Assembly: GCF_023022985.1 (NCBI RefSeq)
Contig: NZ_CP095461.1
Location: forward strand, 682,001 to 746,000
Direction: 5' to 3'
Source of the DNA: Arthrobacter gengyunqii
GTDB taxonomy: Bacteria; Actinomycetota; Actinomycetes; Actinomycetales; Micrococcaceae
Length of the DNA stretch: 64,000 nucleotides
Shown: positions 8,680 to 18,791 of the stretch, piece after piece
How the letters are laid out: every line of letters begins with the position of its first letter
How positions within the stretch are numbered: position 1 is the first letter of the stretch
Made by a program: the position numbers and the translations under genes
The notes under the pieces: model-generated
The model's database searches: none
Told to the model about the DNA's origin: nothing
The model's input: the letters and a program-made list of their open reading frames with translations, nothing else

Positions 8680-11425
8680 GTGCTTTCACCCCGAACTGTT
8701 CCGTAAGCAGTTGTTTGTCGAGAATCACCAGGGGACCGTCGATGCGCAACACCCCGTAGCCTTCCACGTTGAGCAGTTTCTGTGCCTGGGCGACGGCGCC
8801 GTTGATGCGTGCGGCAGGGACCTGGAGCACGACGGCGGCAGCGTCTCGCGGCATCCGTGTACCGGGCGCTGAGACCAAGGCATCCAGGAGAGCAGCTACC
8901 TGCTGATCGGACAATCCCACACGGCCGGAAACTGTCTTCTGGGCCTTGAACGTCTGCGAGGACACCACTGCGGCTCCGATCGAGGTTTCTCCATCGGAGG
9001 GCTGCTCAGCACCGAGCTCTTCCAGCAAGGACGGTGTGTGGTCCTTGGATGACTCTGTCAGCTTTCCGTTCCGGGCAGGAAGGGGAGCATCGCTACGGTC
9101 GGAAACGGCGATGGACCACCAAAGCGGCTCCTGCGGTGCGGCCAGCTTCCAACCCTCGGGAATGTCGTCTCCGGAGACAAGCACAACAATGGGGACTACT
9201 ACCTCTGCAGGGCTGGCACCACCGTGGTAGCCGGCTTTCACAGGACCGTACCGCAGTGTTTCGTCAACAGCGAGGACGGCACGTCCTCCCTCGGCCAGTA
9301 CGCGGCGGCCCGCCACCAGCACTTCATCTGCACTGACGGTACCTTCATCGGCCGAACGCGACCTGGCGCTGCTGACCGATCCGAAGCTCCGCAGCTCTCC
9401 ACGCCGGCGTTCCACGATGTGTCCGTGGTCGGAGGTCAGGACTACGGTTCGGCCGGCGGACTGGGCGGCAGCCAAGAGAGGTCGCAGGTGACGGATTGTC
9501 TCAGGCGTCCACGTGGTGCCGGCGGGATCGCTCTTATCGAGAGCATCGTCAATGGTATTCAGGACACAGGCCACCAGCTTGGTCTCCGGATCGGCAATCG
9601 CCGTCGCTATGTCGTCCTGCAGAGCCAGACCAGGCCTCGAAGAGTCAAGCGGAGCCTTATGGAAGAGCGCATGTCGAGCAATCCCATGACTCTTCGCGAC
9701 CGTTGCCAGCCCAGACGCTTCCACTGATTGGCCGCCGCTGATCAGCCTTCCGTTGAGCAATGATGCACGGCTGAGCGTAGTCAGGGTCGGCAGGACGGCG
9801 ACCGCTGCCATGCGGTGTTCTGAAGATTGGGGAAGAATCTCCTCCCAGCCCTCATTGCTCCGAAGGATCCCGGAGGCCAGCTCTGCTGCGGTGGCTGCAC
9901 TCATGCCATCAAGCACCAGGAGCAGGGTATTGTGGCTGGCTGCCAAGGGTGCGATAACCCCTGGGAGCAGGTTTTCGAGGGGCCAGACGTGCTTCTCCTT
10001 CGTGACTGCCTTCGCGCCAGGGATGCTGCTATCTGCGGAAGTCCAAGCAGCCAGGAGCGAGGCAAACGCTCGGTCGTATGATCTCCGACGTTCCTCGGTC
10101 AGCCGGAGAATATTCCCCAGGCCCTCGGCGAGTTCTTCGTCGCTGACCCCGGCCGCGGCATCGTTGTAGGCGACGTCGACCCACGCGTATTCGCGCGCCT
10201 GAAGAAGCACCGCTTGGGCGAAGCCAGCAGGTGTTGCCTCCGCGGCATTCAACCAGCGGGCAAGACGGACTGCCGAGTGGAATACCTCGACTCGGGAATC
10301 CTGGGCATCGGCTCGAACCGGGTAGGCCAGGGCATGGTCTTGAACAACAGCCCATGCTGACTCCACGGCCCCAATGCCTGAAGCGGGGAAAGAACGCAGC
10401 GCGCCTGCCAGTTTGCGCAGAGCTTTGGTGAGACCTGCGGGAAGCACGGCCGAGTTTGCAGCCAAATCAGACGCTTGGGCCTTGCCCAGCAGCCGCTCTG
10501 CGGCTTGCAGTGCCGCATGGCTCTCCTGCCATGTTGCGGGCCGTCCCAGCATCGTCTTCACCAGGCTCATTGAGGCAGTGCCCAATGCGGCAAGGTTGTT
10601 GCGCGAAACGGGACTCGGGGAACCCTGCCACAGGTGCTCCAGACGTGCGAGCCCAAGATCGGCCGCTTGACGCTCTCTGGGAGTTGCCGTGGTGAGCGTA
10701 TGCAGCGCCAGCCCCAAGGGAAGAACGTCTTTTCCCTGCCCTGCGCGCAGCAGTTCCCTCAGCGGTGCCTGAGCCTGACCAGCCTTCGCCGTCAGCCAGT
10801 CCAATACGGCATCCGCCAGCTCGCTCCCGGCAAGATCGCGGAGTTCGGTCAGGCGGGCCTCCGCGTTGTTTTGGAAGGTCCAGGCGAGGAGGCTGACAAC
10901 GTCGAGAGGACCTGCGGGCAGACCGAGCTTCCTGGTGGCGACCGCCCCGAAGGCATGGTCTTTGGTCAGGACAGACCCGGGAGCGGCCGGCCACCCGTCG
11001 TCGGGCGTAATGGTCAGCAGACCTTGGGCCACAGCCATCCGGTGGGGGACCTGGGCCAGGGCTCTGTCCAACCGATCCGCGCTGAAACGCTCTCGAACAG
11101 CGTCCCAGGCGCCTGGTGCCTGGATCCGTTGAAAGGCGAAATGGCTGAGCAGCCCGGGCCCGAGATCCTCCTCAGACCGGTCGGTCACGATCACAAGCCA
11201 TTCTTCAGGGGTGTGCTGGTACAGCGCATCTCTCATGGCCAGCGCGGATACGCAGGGCAGAACATGGATTGTCTGGCCTGCGTCGGTCAGCCGCCGTTCG
11301 ATGTCGGGGGCAGGTTCACCGCGCACAGCAAGCACCCGCTGATTGCTGTGCTTGCGTGCGTTGGCGACCAGCGAGCGGACGACGGCGTTGCTCACCGCAC
11401 CGGTTTGGCCTACCGCAATGCTCAT
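8672..11425 (-). CDS. pglZ: PglZ, alkaline-phosphatase-superfamily protein of BREX
   Basis: 917 residues. The N-terminal third is helical. The core holds alkaline-phosphatase-type metal motifs: LLLVLDGMSA (near 507), LTSDHGHIVERR (near 670) and GYHGGASPAEVVVP (near 733). PglZ is the signature protein of BREX; its enzymatic role is not settled. I place the start at ATG 11425. It overlaps the pglY stop as ATGA and has GGAAGG seven bases upstream, whereas the in-frame GTG at 11440 has no such site. The C-terminal region (after about 850) resembles a small winged-helix-like domain. PglZ must act with PglX, which has been reported to bind it in other BREX types. Confidence 0.9.
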   Translation of the reverse strand: MSIAVGQTGAVSNAVVRSLVANARKHSNQRVLAVRGEPAPDIERRLTDAGQTIHVLPCVSALAMRDALYQHTPEEWLVIVTDRSEEDLGPGLLSHFAFQRIQAPGAWDAVRERFSADRLDRALAQVPHRMAVAQGLLTITPDDGWPAAPGSVLTKDHAFGAVATRKLGLPAGPLDVVSLLAWTFQNNAEARLTELRDLAGSELADAVLDWLTAKAGQAQAPLRELLRAGQGKDVLPLGLALHTLTTATPRERQAADLGLARLEHLWQGSPSPVSRNNLAALGTASMSLVKTMLGRPATWQESHAALQAAERLLGKAQASDLAANSAVLPAGLTKALRKLAGALRSFPASGIGAVESAWAVVQDHALAYPVRADAQDSRVEVFHSAVRLARWLNAAEATPAGFAQAVLLQAREYAWVDVAYNDAAAGVSDEELAEGLGNILRLTEERRRSYDRAFASLLAAWTSADSSIPGAKAVTKEKHVWPLENLLPGVIAPLAASHNTLLLVLDGMSAATAAELASGILRSNEGWEEILPQSSEHRMAAVAVLPTLTTLSRASLLNGRLISGGQSVEASGLATVAKSHGIARHALFHKAPLDSSRPGLALQDDIATAIADPETKLVACVLNTIDDALDKSDPAGTTWTPETIRHLRPLLAAAQSAGRTVVLTSDHGHIVERRRGELRSFGSVSSARSRSADEGTVSADEVLVAGRRVLAEGGRAVLAVDETLRYGPVKAGYHGGASPAEVVVPIVVLVSGDDIPEGWKLAAPQEPLWWSIAVSDRSDAPLPARNGKLTESSKDHTPSLLEELGAEQPSDGETSIGAAVVSSQTFKAQKTVSGRVGLSDQQVAALLDALVSAPGTRMPRDAAAVVLQVPAARINGAVAQAQKLLNVEGYGVLRIDGPLVILDKQLLTEQFGVKARG

Positions 11426-14400
11426 TCGATTACCTTCCACGTAACCTCAACGCGCTTGCCGGGGTGCTGCCGGATAAACTGCTGTACCTTGCGGGCGGCG
11501 TCATGGGCATCATCCCCCAGCCAAGTGCCGTTATTGGGACCGGGCCCGGGCTCAACCGGACCGGGCCCGGGGTCAACCGGACCGGGCCCGGGGTCAACCG
11601 GACCGGGCCCGGGGTCAACCGGACCGGGCCCGGGGTCGACGGGGCCGGGCCCGGGGTCGACGGGGCCGGGCCCGGGGTCGACGGGGCCGGGATCAACCAC
11701 GATGGCGGAGAGCCAAGCAATCATTTCGTCGACGGCATTCTTCAGAACTACCGTGGCTCGCTGTGCCTGTTCGTGGGAACGGAGCCCCTGTGTCAGGCGA
11801 TCCAGGATCGCCTGGGCGCCGTCGGCTCGGGCGTCGTGGCTCTTCGCAGCGTTGAAAGCCGGGGCAAGCCGGGTCCAATCAAAGTTCCGGAGTGCCGTCG
11901 TTACTTCCTTAGCCTTTGCCAAAGATGCAGCGGCTTCCGGCGCAGTGGCCCCGAAGTCCAACTTCGCCAGAGACTGAATCAATGTGACACCACTCTGGTG
12001 CTGCAGTATTTCCAAGGCGTTCGCCATTTGTTGGGCGAGCTTGAGCCGCGGCCCGCCATCCGATCCCAGACGGGGTACTGACTCCTCAAGCACCTGGACG
12101 AGACCGGCGGCATCCGGCAATGCGCGTCTAACTGCAGCATGGACGGCATCAGTCAGGTTGGCTACCGCCGCTGGCGTTCGGTATTTATTAGCTTCGATTC
12201 CGAAAACCCCGCCGGCGACGGTTCGTGCAGCTTCCCATTCCTCGGCCGTAGGCATGGGCTGGGCGCGCAGCTCCATGGAGGGCTGCACCTTGCCAGGCAA
12301 CGGCGTGGTGGGAAGGGGACTTCCATACTGGAACCAGGCACGCTGGCGGAGCAGGCCCCATCCGATAACGATGAGGTCGGAGACATCGTTGTGAAGCCCA
12401 TGAGCGGGTTCAACGGAGTCGATAATTTCCCGCAGTTTGGCGACATTCACCGGATCGTTGTCCTGTACGCCGGCCTTGGACAGGCCGCGCTCAATTGTGG
12501 CTCCCCACGGGCCGAACCGGCCATCTCCGAAGAGAAAATGGGTTTCCCCGGCATAACCAACTTCGAGGGGATTCGCGATCCGACGGATCGGGCGCGGGTC
12601 CGTGGTGTATTCCACCCGCCCTTCCGGATCTGCCGATGCGGCCTCAAGAATCGTTGCGACAGCTTTCAGCTCGCCGGAGGTGACTTCCTTGTCCTCAGGT
12701 TCGAAGCGCGGATGCCCGGGGAAGCTGGATTCGAAGGCACGGCTTACCAGTTGTCGGAAAGCAGCCCCAAGCGTCGCGCCGACGGGTGGTTGCGGCGCGT
12801 ATTCGGCGTCCAGAGAGTACAGAACTTTAACGTGCGATGGGTCATCCACCAGCGCACCCGGAGCCGGTGTAGCGGCACCGTACGCTTGCTGGACAACACG
12901 AAGGAGGCTCTCACGGAGGGCCGCCTGCTGGGATTCGAGGATGCCCCGAGCCTGCTGGCGGTCTACCTCGCTCAGGTGGTTGGCATGGCTGTTCCAACGT
13001 TCCCCGCTCGCGTCCAGGAGCCAGTCCAGAACCACCAAACGGCGGAGGTCCCGCATGGAATCGGGGGAGAGGAAACGGGGAACCCATACAACGGTCTGGG
13101 ATGTGAAGTTCCGGGCCAGGAGGTTCTCGATACGCTCAACATCCTCGGCGGCCGAGTGCTGCTGTTCGTCAAAGGGGTGGTCGACCACAAAGCGCCATGC
13201 CCCTGCAGATGCTCGGAAGTGGTCGTCGGTCAACCAGCCGGCGTCACGCACGTTGCCAAAGACCAGTTCCACCTCCCGCCGGGAACCGCGCCACACGACG
13301 GTGTGACGGTAAACGTTCCAGGAATCAGGCTCCCCGAGGTCCAGGCCGAGACCCTCGGCCACAAGTTTGCGGATCAGTTCGCGCTGGCGGCCGGGGTTGT
13401 CTTCACCTTTGGCCTTGTCGACGATGGACTCGTAATCCACGTTCGAGAGCTGAACCCGGATGATGGGGTTGAGCGGTTCGCTGCTGACATGGATTTCGGG
13501 GATCTCACGCGCCCAGGTCTTCACCTTGGACAGCACAATGTTGGCTTCTCCCCCGGGGAGGGGGGAGGCGATGGAGCCGTGATTCAAGGCGGCCAGCCGC
13601 GATGCTGTGAGCGCTTTGAGTGCGGGGACATTAGGAGCAACAGCCGAGAGGAGCAGCGTCTTCGCCAGCCGGTCGTCTGCGTGGAAGGCAGGTGTCTGCC
13701 GGGCGGGGTCATCGAGATCTGACGCGACCATATTGTTGCTGGCCAAAATCTTCGGAAGCAGCTTTTCCTGATATAGCTGGTTGGCTGCCCGGAACAGAGC
13801 AGCAGCCTGCGCGTCAAGAGCAGCCCCTGCCTGGCCCTTCACGATGTAGTCGAAGCTGTCTCCGACCGGAATGACGTCTTCAATGCCCATGCTGCTTCGC
13901 CGGTCCACCAGCATCTGCTGCATGACCTTGAGTGCAGTGCGGTCACGCTGCATAACGCTGGAGAGGGAGCGAAGTGTGGAGACTAAAGCAGGAGCGAAGG
14001 GGTATGTGAGTCGGAAAGCCTTTTCATCCGAACCGCGGTGCCGATCGTCTGCATTGACCCCGTCCAGAAGAACGTCCCAGACCTTGGGATTGCGGTCCAG
14101 CCGCACGAACGCATCATTGATCGCTGCCTGCGCATCGGCATCACGGGGTTTGAGCAGCCGCTTGCTGGCTACGAAGGGCAGGTTATCGTCGCCCAACTCG
14201 ATGCGGGCAAACCGGCCCTCCTGGTGCCGGAAGGCGGACTCCAGCGCCTCCTGCTGGGCGCCGTTTGCACCGGCGTCGGCGAACCACTTTCGGAGGTCCA
14301 TCTGCCGTGCAACGAAGGAGACGAGCGGCGCCGGCAGGCTTCCATAGGAACCCTCGACGAGCTTTGTCAGTTTCTGTGACTCGCGGCGGAAGAAGGCCGG

Positions 14401-15231
14401 CTCATGCATACCGAATGCGAGCCAGAGAACCAGTTCATCCAGGAACAAAACGACGGCGTCGTAGCCCAGGGCTTTTGCATGAGCAGACATCGCCGCCAGC
14501 CCTGTGTCCAGGTCCACGTATTCACCCGACCGGACGTAGGAGCCGTAATAAGCCTGAACCAAGGCGCTGACCAGAGCCTGCCGTTCGGAACTCTGTGGGG
14601 CGGCCGTGCGGGCAGCCTCATATCGCTCCAGGTCCCAGCCGGTTGAGCCGAGAACTCCGGCCCAGACATCGTCGTCGGAGCCGCCGCCGAGTCCCTGAAG
14701 GAACTGCTGGTCTCCCATTGTCTGCCGCAGTTTATCTGCGTCCTGCAGCAGGGCATCCGAGGCAAAGAGTCCGGGCAGAGGCGCGTCTGGATGAACGGCT
14801 TGAATCCGTTTGATGTAGGCGTCAAAAATGACCTGCTCCATGGACTTGCCGTCCAGGAAGTGGAATGCCAGGGGCAGGATTTTCTTGTCGCGCAGAACCG
14901 GGTCGTGCCTGAGCACCGTTTCCTGCAGCTCGGGGACGGCCCGTGCCTGCGGGTCCTGGAGCAAGAGGGCATGGAGGACCGCCATGAAGTGCGACTTACC
15001 GGAGCCGAAGGAACCCGTCAGGAAGGCACCCCGGTTGATGCCTGTGGTTACCGCATCGGACACGAGGTCCAGTGCCTGCTCGAAGGCATCGACCAGGGAC
15101 GGCGTGACAACGTAGTCGTCAAGGGCATGTTGTGCCCCCGTGCCGCTGACGGCGTCAGTGAGACGAAGGACGTAGTCTTCGACGCCCGCCCGGTCAGGGA
15201 TATCGAAAACGTCGCGAAGCAGGATGGTCAT
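11422..15231 (-). CDS. pglY: PglY, large P-loop ATPase of type 2 BREX
   Basis: 1269 residues, the usual size of PglY (the type 2 counterpart of BrxC). Walker A is GSFGSGKSHF (73-82) and a Walker B-like VVLFLDEL lies near residue 257. A long helical middle follows. Near the C-terminus (about 1178-1230) is a Pro-Gly-Pro-Val-Asp repeat linker, listed separately, and then a conserved tail of about 35 residues. The gene starts ATGA-overlapped with the second pglX, whose last codons carry the ribosome site AAGGAG. It also ends ATGA-overlapped with pglZ, so translation of the three is coupled. ATPase activity was shown for PglY of the Streptomyces Pgl system, as I recall. Confidence 0.9.
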   Translation of the reverse strand: MTILLRDVFDIPDRAGVEDYVLRLTDAVSGTGAQHALDDYVVTPSLVDAFEQALDLVSDAVTTGINRGAFLTGSFGSGKSHFMAVLHALLLQDPQARAVPELQETVLRHDPVLRDKKILPLAFHFLDGKSMEQVIFDAYIKRIQAVHPDAPLPGLFASDALLQDADKLRQTMGDQQFLQGLGGGSDDDVWAGVLGSTGWDLERYEAARTAAPQSSERQALVSALVQAYYGSYVRSGEYVDLDTGLAAMSAHAKALGYDAVVLFLDELVLWLAFGMHEPAFFRRESQKLTKLVEGSYGSLPAPLVSFVARQMDLRKWFADAGANGAQQEALESAFRHQEGRFARIELGDDNLPFVASKRLLKPRDADAQAAINDAFVRLDRNPKVWDVLLDGVNADDRHRGSDEKAFRLTYPFAPALVSTLRSLSSVMQRDRTALKVMQQMLVDRRSSMGIEDVIPVGDSFDYIVKGQAGAALDAQAAALFRAANQLYQEKLLPKILASNNMVASDLDDPARQTPAFHADDRLAKTLLLSAVAPNVPALKALTASRLAALNHGSIASPLPGGEANIVLSKVKTWAREIPEIHVSSEPLNPIIRVQLSNVDYESIVDKAKGEDNPGRQRELIRKLVAEGLGLDLGEPDSWNVYRHTVVWRGSRREVELVFGNVRDAGWLTDDHFRASAGAWRFVVDHPFDEQQHSAAEDVERIENLLARNFTSQTVVWVPRFLSPDSMRDLRRLVVLDWLLDASGERWNSHANHLSEVDRQQARGILESQQAALRESLLRVVQQAYGAATPAPGALVDDPSHVKVLYSLDAEYAPQPPVGATLGAAFRQLVSRAFESSFPGHPRFEPEDKEVTSGELKAVATILEAASADPEGRVEYTTDPRPIRRIANPLEVGYAGETHFLFGDGRFGPWGATIERGLSKAGVQDNDPVNVAKLREIIDSVEPAHGLHNDVSDLIVIGWGLLRQRAWFQYGSPLPTTPLPGKVQPSMELRAQPMPTAEEWEAARTVAGGVFGIEANKYRTPAAVANLTDAVHAAVRRALPDAAGLVQVLEESVPRLGSDGGPRLKLAQQMANALEILQHQSGVTLIQSLAKLDFGATAPEAAASLAKAKEVTTALRNFDWTRLAPAFNAAKSHDARADGAQAILDRLTQGLRSHEQAQRATVVLKNAVDEMIAWLSAIVVDPGPVDPGPGPVDPGPGPVDPGPGPVDPGPGPVDPGPGPVDPGPGPVEPGPGPNNGTWLGDDAHDAARKVQQFIRQHPGKRVEVTWKVIE
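11537..11699 (-). repeat. 21-bp tandem repeat inside pglY coding a PGPGPVD linker
   Basis: Seven copies of a 21-bp unit centred on GGGCCCGGG, plus a truncated eighth. Each encodes PGPGPVD or PGPGPVE. Four spacers read TCAACCGG and three read TCGACGGG, so the array splits into two sub-blocks, which suggests recent duplication by slippage. The frame is kept, so copy-number changes would only lengthen or shorten a stiff proline-rich linker. Confidence 0.9.
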
Positions 15232-18200
15232 GCGTTCTCCTTCAGGGTGCGGCGGCCGCGGGGGGCCGCCGCTGGGCGCCAGGCTTTGAGGTCAGCGGCG
15301 GTGAGGTTGAGTTGGGTCATGCGTTCTTCGAGCTGGCCGGTGCAGAAATCGGCCATGCTCATGCCAAAGGACGGGTCCAGGTCGGCGTGCCATTGTTTGA
15401 CCCAGGGCAGGACTTCGGCCATCCCCGCCACGAGGGGCACCAATTGGGCGTCGTCGGCACCTTCGGAGCGGCGTTCGTCCATGAGGGTAGCCAGGACCAG
15501 GAACTGCTGCACATGGTCCCACCCCGCCCACCCCAGCAGCAGGGTCGGATCGGTGGAACGCCCGGCACCCGGGTAAAGGATGAACCGCTCCTTAGGGACA
15601 TCGAGTTTCCCGCGGGCCTGCCACCAGGATGCTTTCCGGAAGTCGGTGTTGGTGTATTTGGGCGGAACCGGGATTTTGCCGACGTCTTCACCATTGTCTT
15701 CCCGGCGCTGCAGCTCCCAGGTCTCTTCCCAGGCTTCTCGTTTGCGCAGCCCGGGTTCCTTCAGCCGCTGGGCGGCGAGGTAGGGGACAGCCTCATCGGT
15801 GAGCAGGCGGGTGAGGGCCTTGACGACGTCGACGTCCACGGTCCCGTCCCAGAGAGCGAGGACACCGACCAGGTCCGTATCCCGGGTGACCATGTCCGCG
15901 AGCTGGGAGATGCTGCGGGCAGCCGGTCGTCCCTGGGCGTCGAACCAGTAGGAGCGGTCCTCGAGTCGGTTCAGCAGCCAGGTCCGCAGGGCGCGTTCTT
16001 CCTGCTTCTCCCACGGCTCAGTGGCCCACCGGCGTTTGTATTCGGGTTTTTCCAGCAGTCGGATGTTCGGGTTGGACTCGATGATGTCCAGACGTCGCTG
16101 CACGAGGTCCCGGTACGCTTCGGGCCACTCCTCCGGCAAGAAGGTAATAGGTGTGGAGCCGTGCCGCTGGAACCATGTGGACGTCGATTCCCCGGCGGCG
16201 AGCTGCCGTGCGAGGACGATTTCGGACGTGCGCTGGCCCAGCACGAGTTCGGGCAGGTCTTCACCGTGGTAGGTCAGGTCCTCATCGGTCAGGCCGTAGA
16301 GGCGGTAGGTTTCCCAGTCCAGTTCTTCCTGTGCCGCTACCATCTGGCCGAGGATGCTCTGCGATTGCTTGTGTGCCTCTTCGATTGCGGAGGCGGTTGG
16401 AGTGCCGTCCATAACGAGTGCTGCGGGTGTGGAAACAGCAAGCGACTGGGCGAGTGAGTCCAGCTGGCTGCCGCGCTTCAACGGCAGCACAGAAGGGAGA
16501 GGGAAGTCCTGGAGCGTCGTCCCCGTGAACTCGTAACGGTCGGACCAGGGCTGCTGCGAAACGCGCGCACCGTCCTTACCCACCGGGTCCCCTCCCTTCG
16601 GGTAGCTGTTTTGCTTCAGCCAGAAACACGCCGTGGAGGAATTTAGCACACCAAGCAGGGCAAGATGTTCTTCTTCCGTGGCACCTTCGGGCAACTTGAT
16701 CACCGGAGCGGACCTGTTGAAGACCTTCCCGCCCCGGTCGAGCACGAAGTGGTTATGCGTCGCAACGAAGGCAAAGGTGATGGACAGCGGTGACCTGTAG
16801 GGGGCCAGGGTGTATTGCATGTATTCCCACCAAGACAAACCGGCATCAGCCATGTTGCCTTGGAATGTACTGCGCGACACGAGGGTCGCTCGCCAGGGCC
16901 ACAACTCCTGGCGGATGCCGTCATCGATCACCTTCTTTGTCCCGTACTCGTACGGGAAAATCAGTTGGGTGTCGAGCGTCGATACCCAATCTCGCAAGTT
17001 GTCGCCCATAACGAAAGGCCGCAATGCGGCAACGGTTTTTTCGTTACGAGGCCTCCACCCAATGGGGCGCATGAATGCTTCGTCGGCGCCTGCTCGGATG
17101 GCTCCACCGATTTGCCCGGAAACCCTCTGGCCAAGGCTTGCCTTGGACGATCCCTCGATACGCTTGGCAACTTCTGAAACCCCGCCGCCTGAGAGGCTCC
17201 AAGGGTGGGTGGACAGTCGGTCCCGTGGAAGGTCAACAACGGTGACCCATTGTCCGTCGTGGCCCGGGGCTTCGAGGTTGTCGATGATGGAGCGCCAGAC
17301 TTTGCCCGCTGCGGGGTTTTCCGGTCGTCCTGGTTCGCCCTGGACACCGAGAACGGCACGCACGGTTTCTGTCCTGGGCTGCTGGTGTTTGCCGATGAGA
17401 ATGACAGTCGGGGTGCCATGCCCGGGAATGTAGGCACCGGACGTGTCAATCACCGCACGCAGGTCCTGCCGGACGAGGTATTCCTCGATCAGCTTGGTCC
17501 CGAATTCCCGTTTCATGAACGAGTTGGAGGTGATCTGCCCCGTCCAACCGGCGGGCTGGGTATCGGTTCCATGTTTGGCGAGACCGAAGAAGCGTTCCAT
17601 GAACGGCACGGTCAACGCGTACGTGCCTTTACAGGTCGAGTAAAGCTTCCGGTACGCGGCATTGAGGGTTTTGTCCTTGACGGTGATGTAGGGCGGGTTG
17701 CCCACGACCACGTCGTACTGACCGGGCGAGAGGATGGATTTGAGCTGGTCCAGGTCCTCGGTGGCGTATGTGAAACCGGAAAGCTTGGCGTCGCCGTCGA
17801 AGCCCTCGAACTGGAATTCGCGCTGGGCTTGCCCGTGCAGCAGGGAGTCGCCGGCGGCGAGGTGGAACGGGAAATCCGGTGCCATCTCGAGGTTCAGCTC
17901 ACCGGTCGCTTTCAGCGCAGCGATGGTCAGGCGGAACCGTGCAATCGCCACCGCCGCGGGGTTCAAATCCACTCCGTGCACGGCGTCGAGAGCCTTGCTT
18001 ACTCGTTCCCGGGTTTCCAGGTTCGGCGCCTTCGCATCCCAGGCGTCCAGGAGCCGTTCGAAGGCACCCAACAGGAAGTGGCCCGATCCGCAGGTCGGGT
18101 CAATGAGTTTGAAGCCCTCCAGAGGACGCTCCGCCAGGGCAGGGTTGAGGGTCTGGTCGAGGATGAACTCCTCTACAAACTCCGGGGTCTGCAGCAGGGC

Positions 18201-18791
18201 GAAGGTCTTCTTCGCGTATTCGGACAGGTCCTGGTACAGGTCACCCAGGAAACGGGTGGAAAGTTCCTTATCTGCAAAGTTGTAGAGCAGGTTGTCGTTC
18301 TCATCGGTGGCACGCCAGAAATCCAGGATTTCCTTGGCCATCCCGCCCGAGGGGGAGACCTGCCAAAGGGCTGCATGTTCTCCGACCAAGCCGGCGGTGG
18401 CGGGGAACCGGCGCAGGTGCTTCACGCCTTCGAGGATCCATTCCCGCCAGGTCGACTCCGGGTGGGCACGGAAGAACGCGTTTTCGGCGTCGAACGCTTC
18501 CTGCCTGCGGGGGCCGGGACCGGAAATCCAAACCTTGGAGAGCAGCGAATTGTCTTCGCAGAAGCGCAGGAACACAGTGGTCAGGACCCAGCCGACCGCG
18601 GACTGGGTGATACGGTCATCGCGCCAGGACACCCAGGCGGAGGAGGTCCGTCCGGCGTCCAGTGCTGCCTGGTGTTCCTGCTGCCAACGTGCCTTCCGCT
18701 CAGTGTCGTCCTGAAGCCGAACCCGCAGGTCATCCTCCACCCGCAGCACGAGCTTCTGCAGCTTCGGGGTGAGGTCCTTGCCAATGGTCAT
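15228..18791 (-). CDS. pglX: PglX copy 2, adenine-specific DNA methyltransferase of BREX
   Basis: 1187 residues. Methyltransferase motif I is [10 protein letters not shown] (231-240) and the catalytic motif IV is NPPYIT (365-370), as in N6-adenine methylases. BREX PglX marks host DNA and lets the system recognise unmarked phage DNA. This copy lies directly behind an almost equal one and overlaps it by ATGA at 18788-18791. It differs from it mainly at residues about 536-665 and 725-754, which lie where target recognition is expected. The last 215 or so codons are identical at DNA level by eye. Both motif sets are intact, so neither copy looks dead. Confidence 0.92.
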   Translation of the reverse strand: MTIGKDLTPKLQKLVLRVEDDLRVRLQDDTERKARWQQEHQAALDAGRTSSAWVSWRDDRITQSAVGWVLTTVFLRFCEDNSLLSKVWISGPGPRRQEAFDAENAFFRAHPESTWREWILEGVKHLRRFPATAGLVGEHAALWQVSPSGGMAKEILDFWRATDENDNLLYNFADKELSTRFLGDLYQDLSEYAKKTFALLQTPEFVEEFILDQTLNPALAERPLEGFKLIDPTCGSGHFLLGAFERLLDAWDAKAPNLETRERVSKALDAVHGVDLNPAAVAIARFRLTIAALKATGELNLEMAPDFPFHLAAGDSLLHGQAQREFQFEGFDGDAKLSGFTYATEDLDQLKSILSPGQYDVVVGNPPYITVKDKTLNAAYRKLYSTCKGTYALTVPFMERFFGLAKHGTDTQPAGWTGQITSNSFMKREFGTKLIEEYLVRQDLRAVIDTSGAYIPGHGTPTVILIGKHQQPRTETVRAVLGVQGEPGRPENPAAGKVWRSIIDNLEAPGHDGQWVTVVDLPRDRLSTHPWSLSGGGVSEVAKRIEGSSKASLGQRVSGQIGGAIRAGADEAFMRPIGWRPRNEKTVAALRPFVMGDNLRDWVSTLDTQLIFPYEYGTKKVIDDGIRQELWPWRATLVSRSTFQGNMADAGLSWWEYMQYTLAPYRSPLSITFAFVATHNHFVLDRGGKVFNRSAPVIKLPEGATEEEHLALLGVLNSSTACFWLKQNSYPKGGDPVGKDGARVSQQPWSDRYEFTGTTLQDFPLPSVLPLKRGSQLDSLAQSLAVSTPAALVMDGTPTASAIEEAHKQSQSILGQMVAAQEELDWETYRLYGLTDEDLTYHGEDLPELVLGQRTSEIVLARQLAAGESTSTWFQRHGSTPITFLPEEWPEAYRDLVQRRLDIIESNPNIRLLEKPEYKRRWATEPWEKQEERALRTWLLNRLEDRSYWFDAQGRPAARSISQLADMVTRDTDLVGVLALWDGTVDVDVVKALTRLLTDEAVPYLAAQRLKEPGLRKREAWEETWELQRREDNGEDVGKIPVPPKYTNTDFRKASWWQARGKLDVPKERFILYPGAGRSTDPTLLLGWAGWDHVQQFLVLATLMDERRSEGADDAQLVPLVAGMAEVLPWVKQWHADLDPSFGMSMADFCTGQLEERMTQLNLTAADLKAWRPAAAPRGRRTLKENA

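Noticed and set aside
11537..11699. CRISPR-like array
   Set aside because: Units are contiguous 21-bp repeats without spacers and keep the pglY frame.
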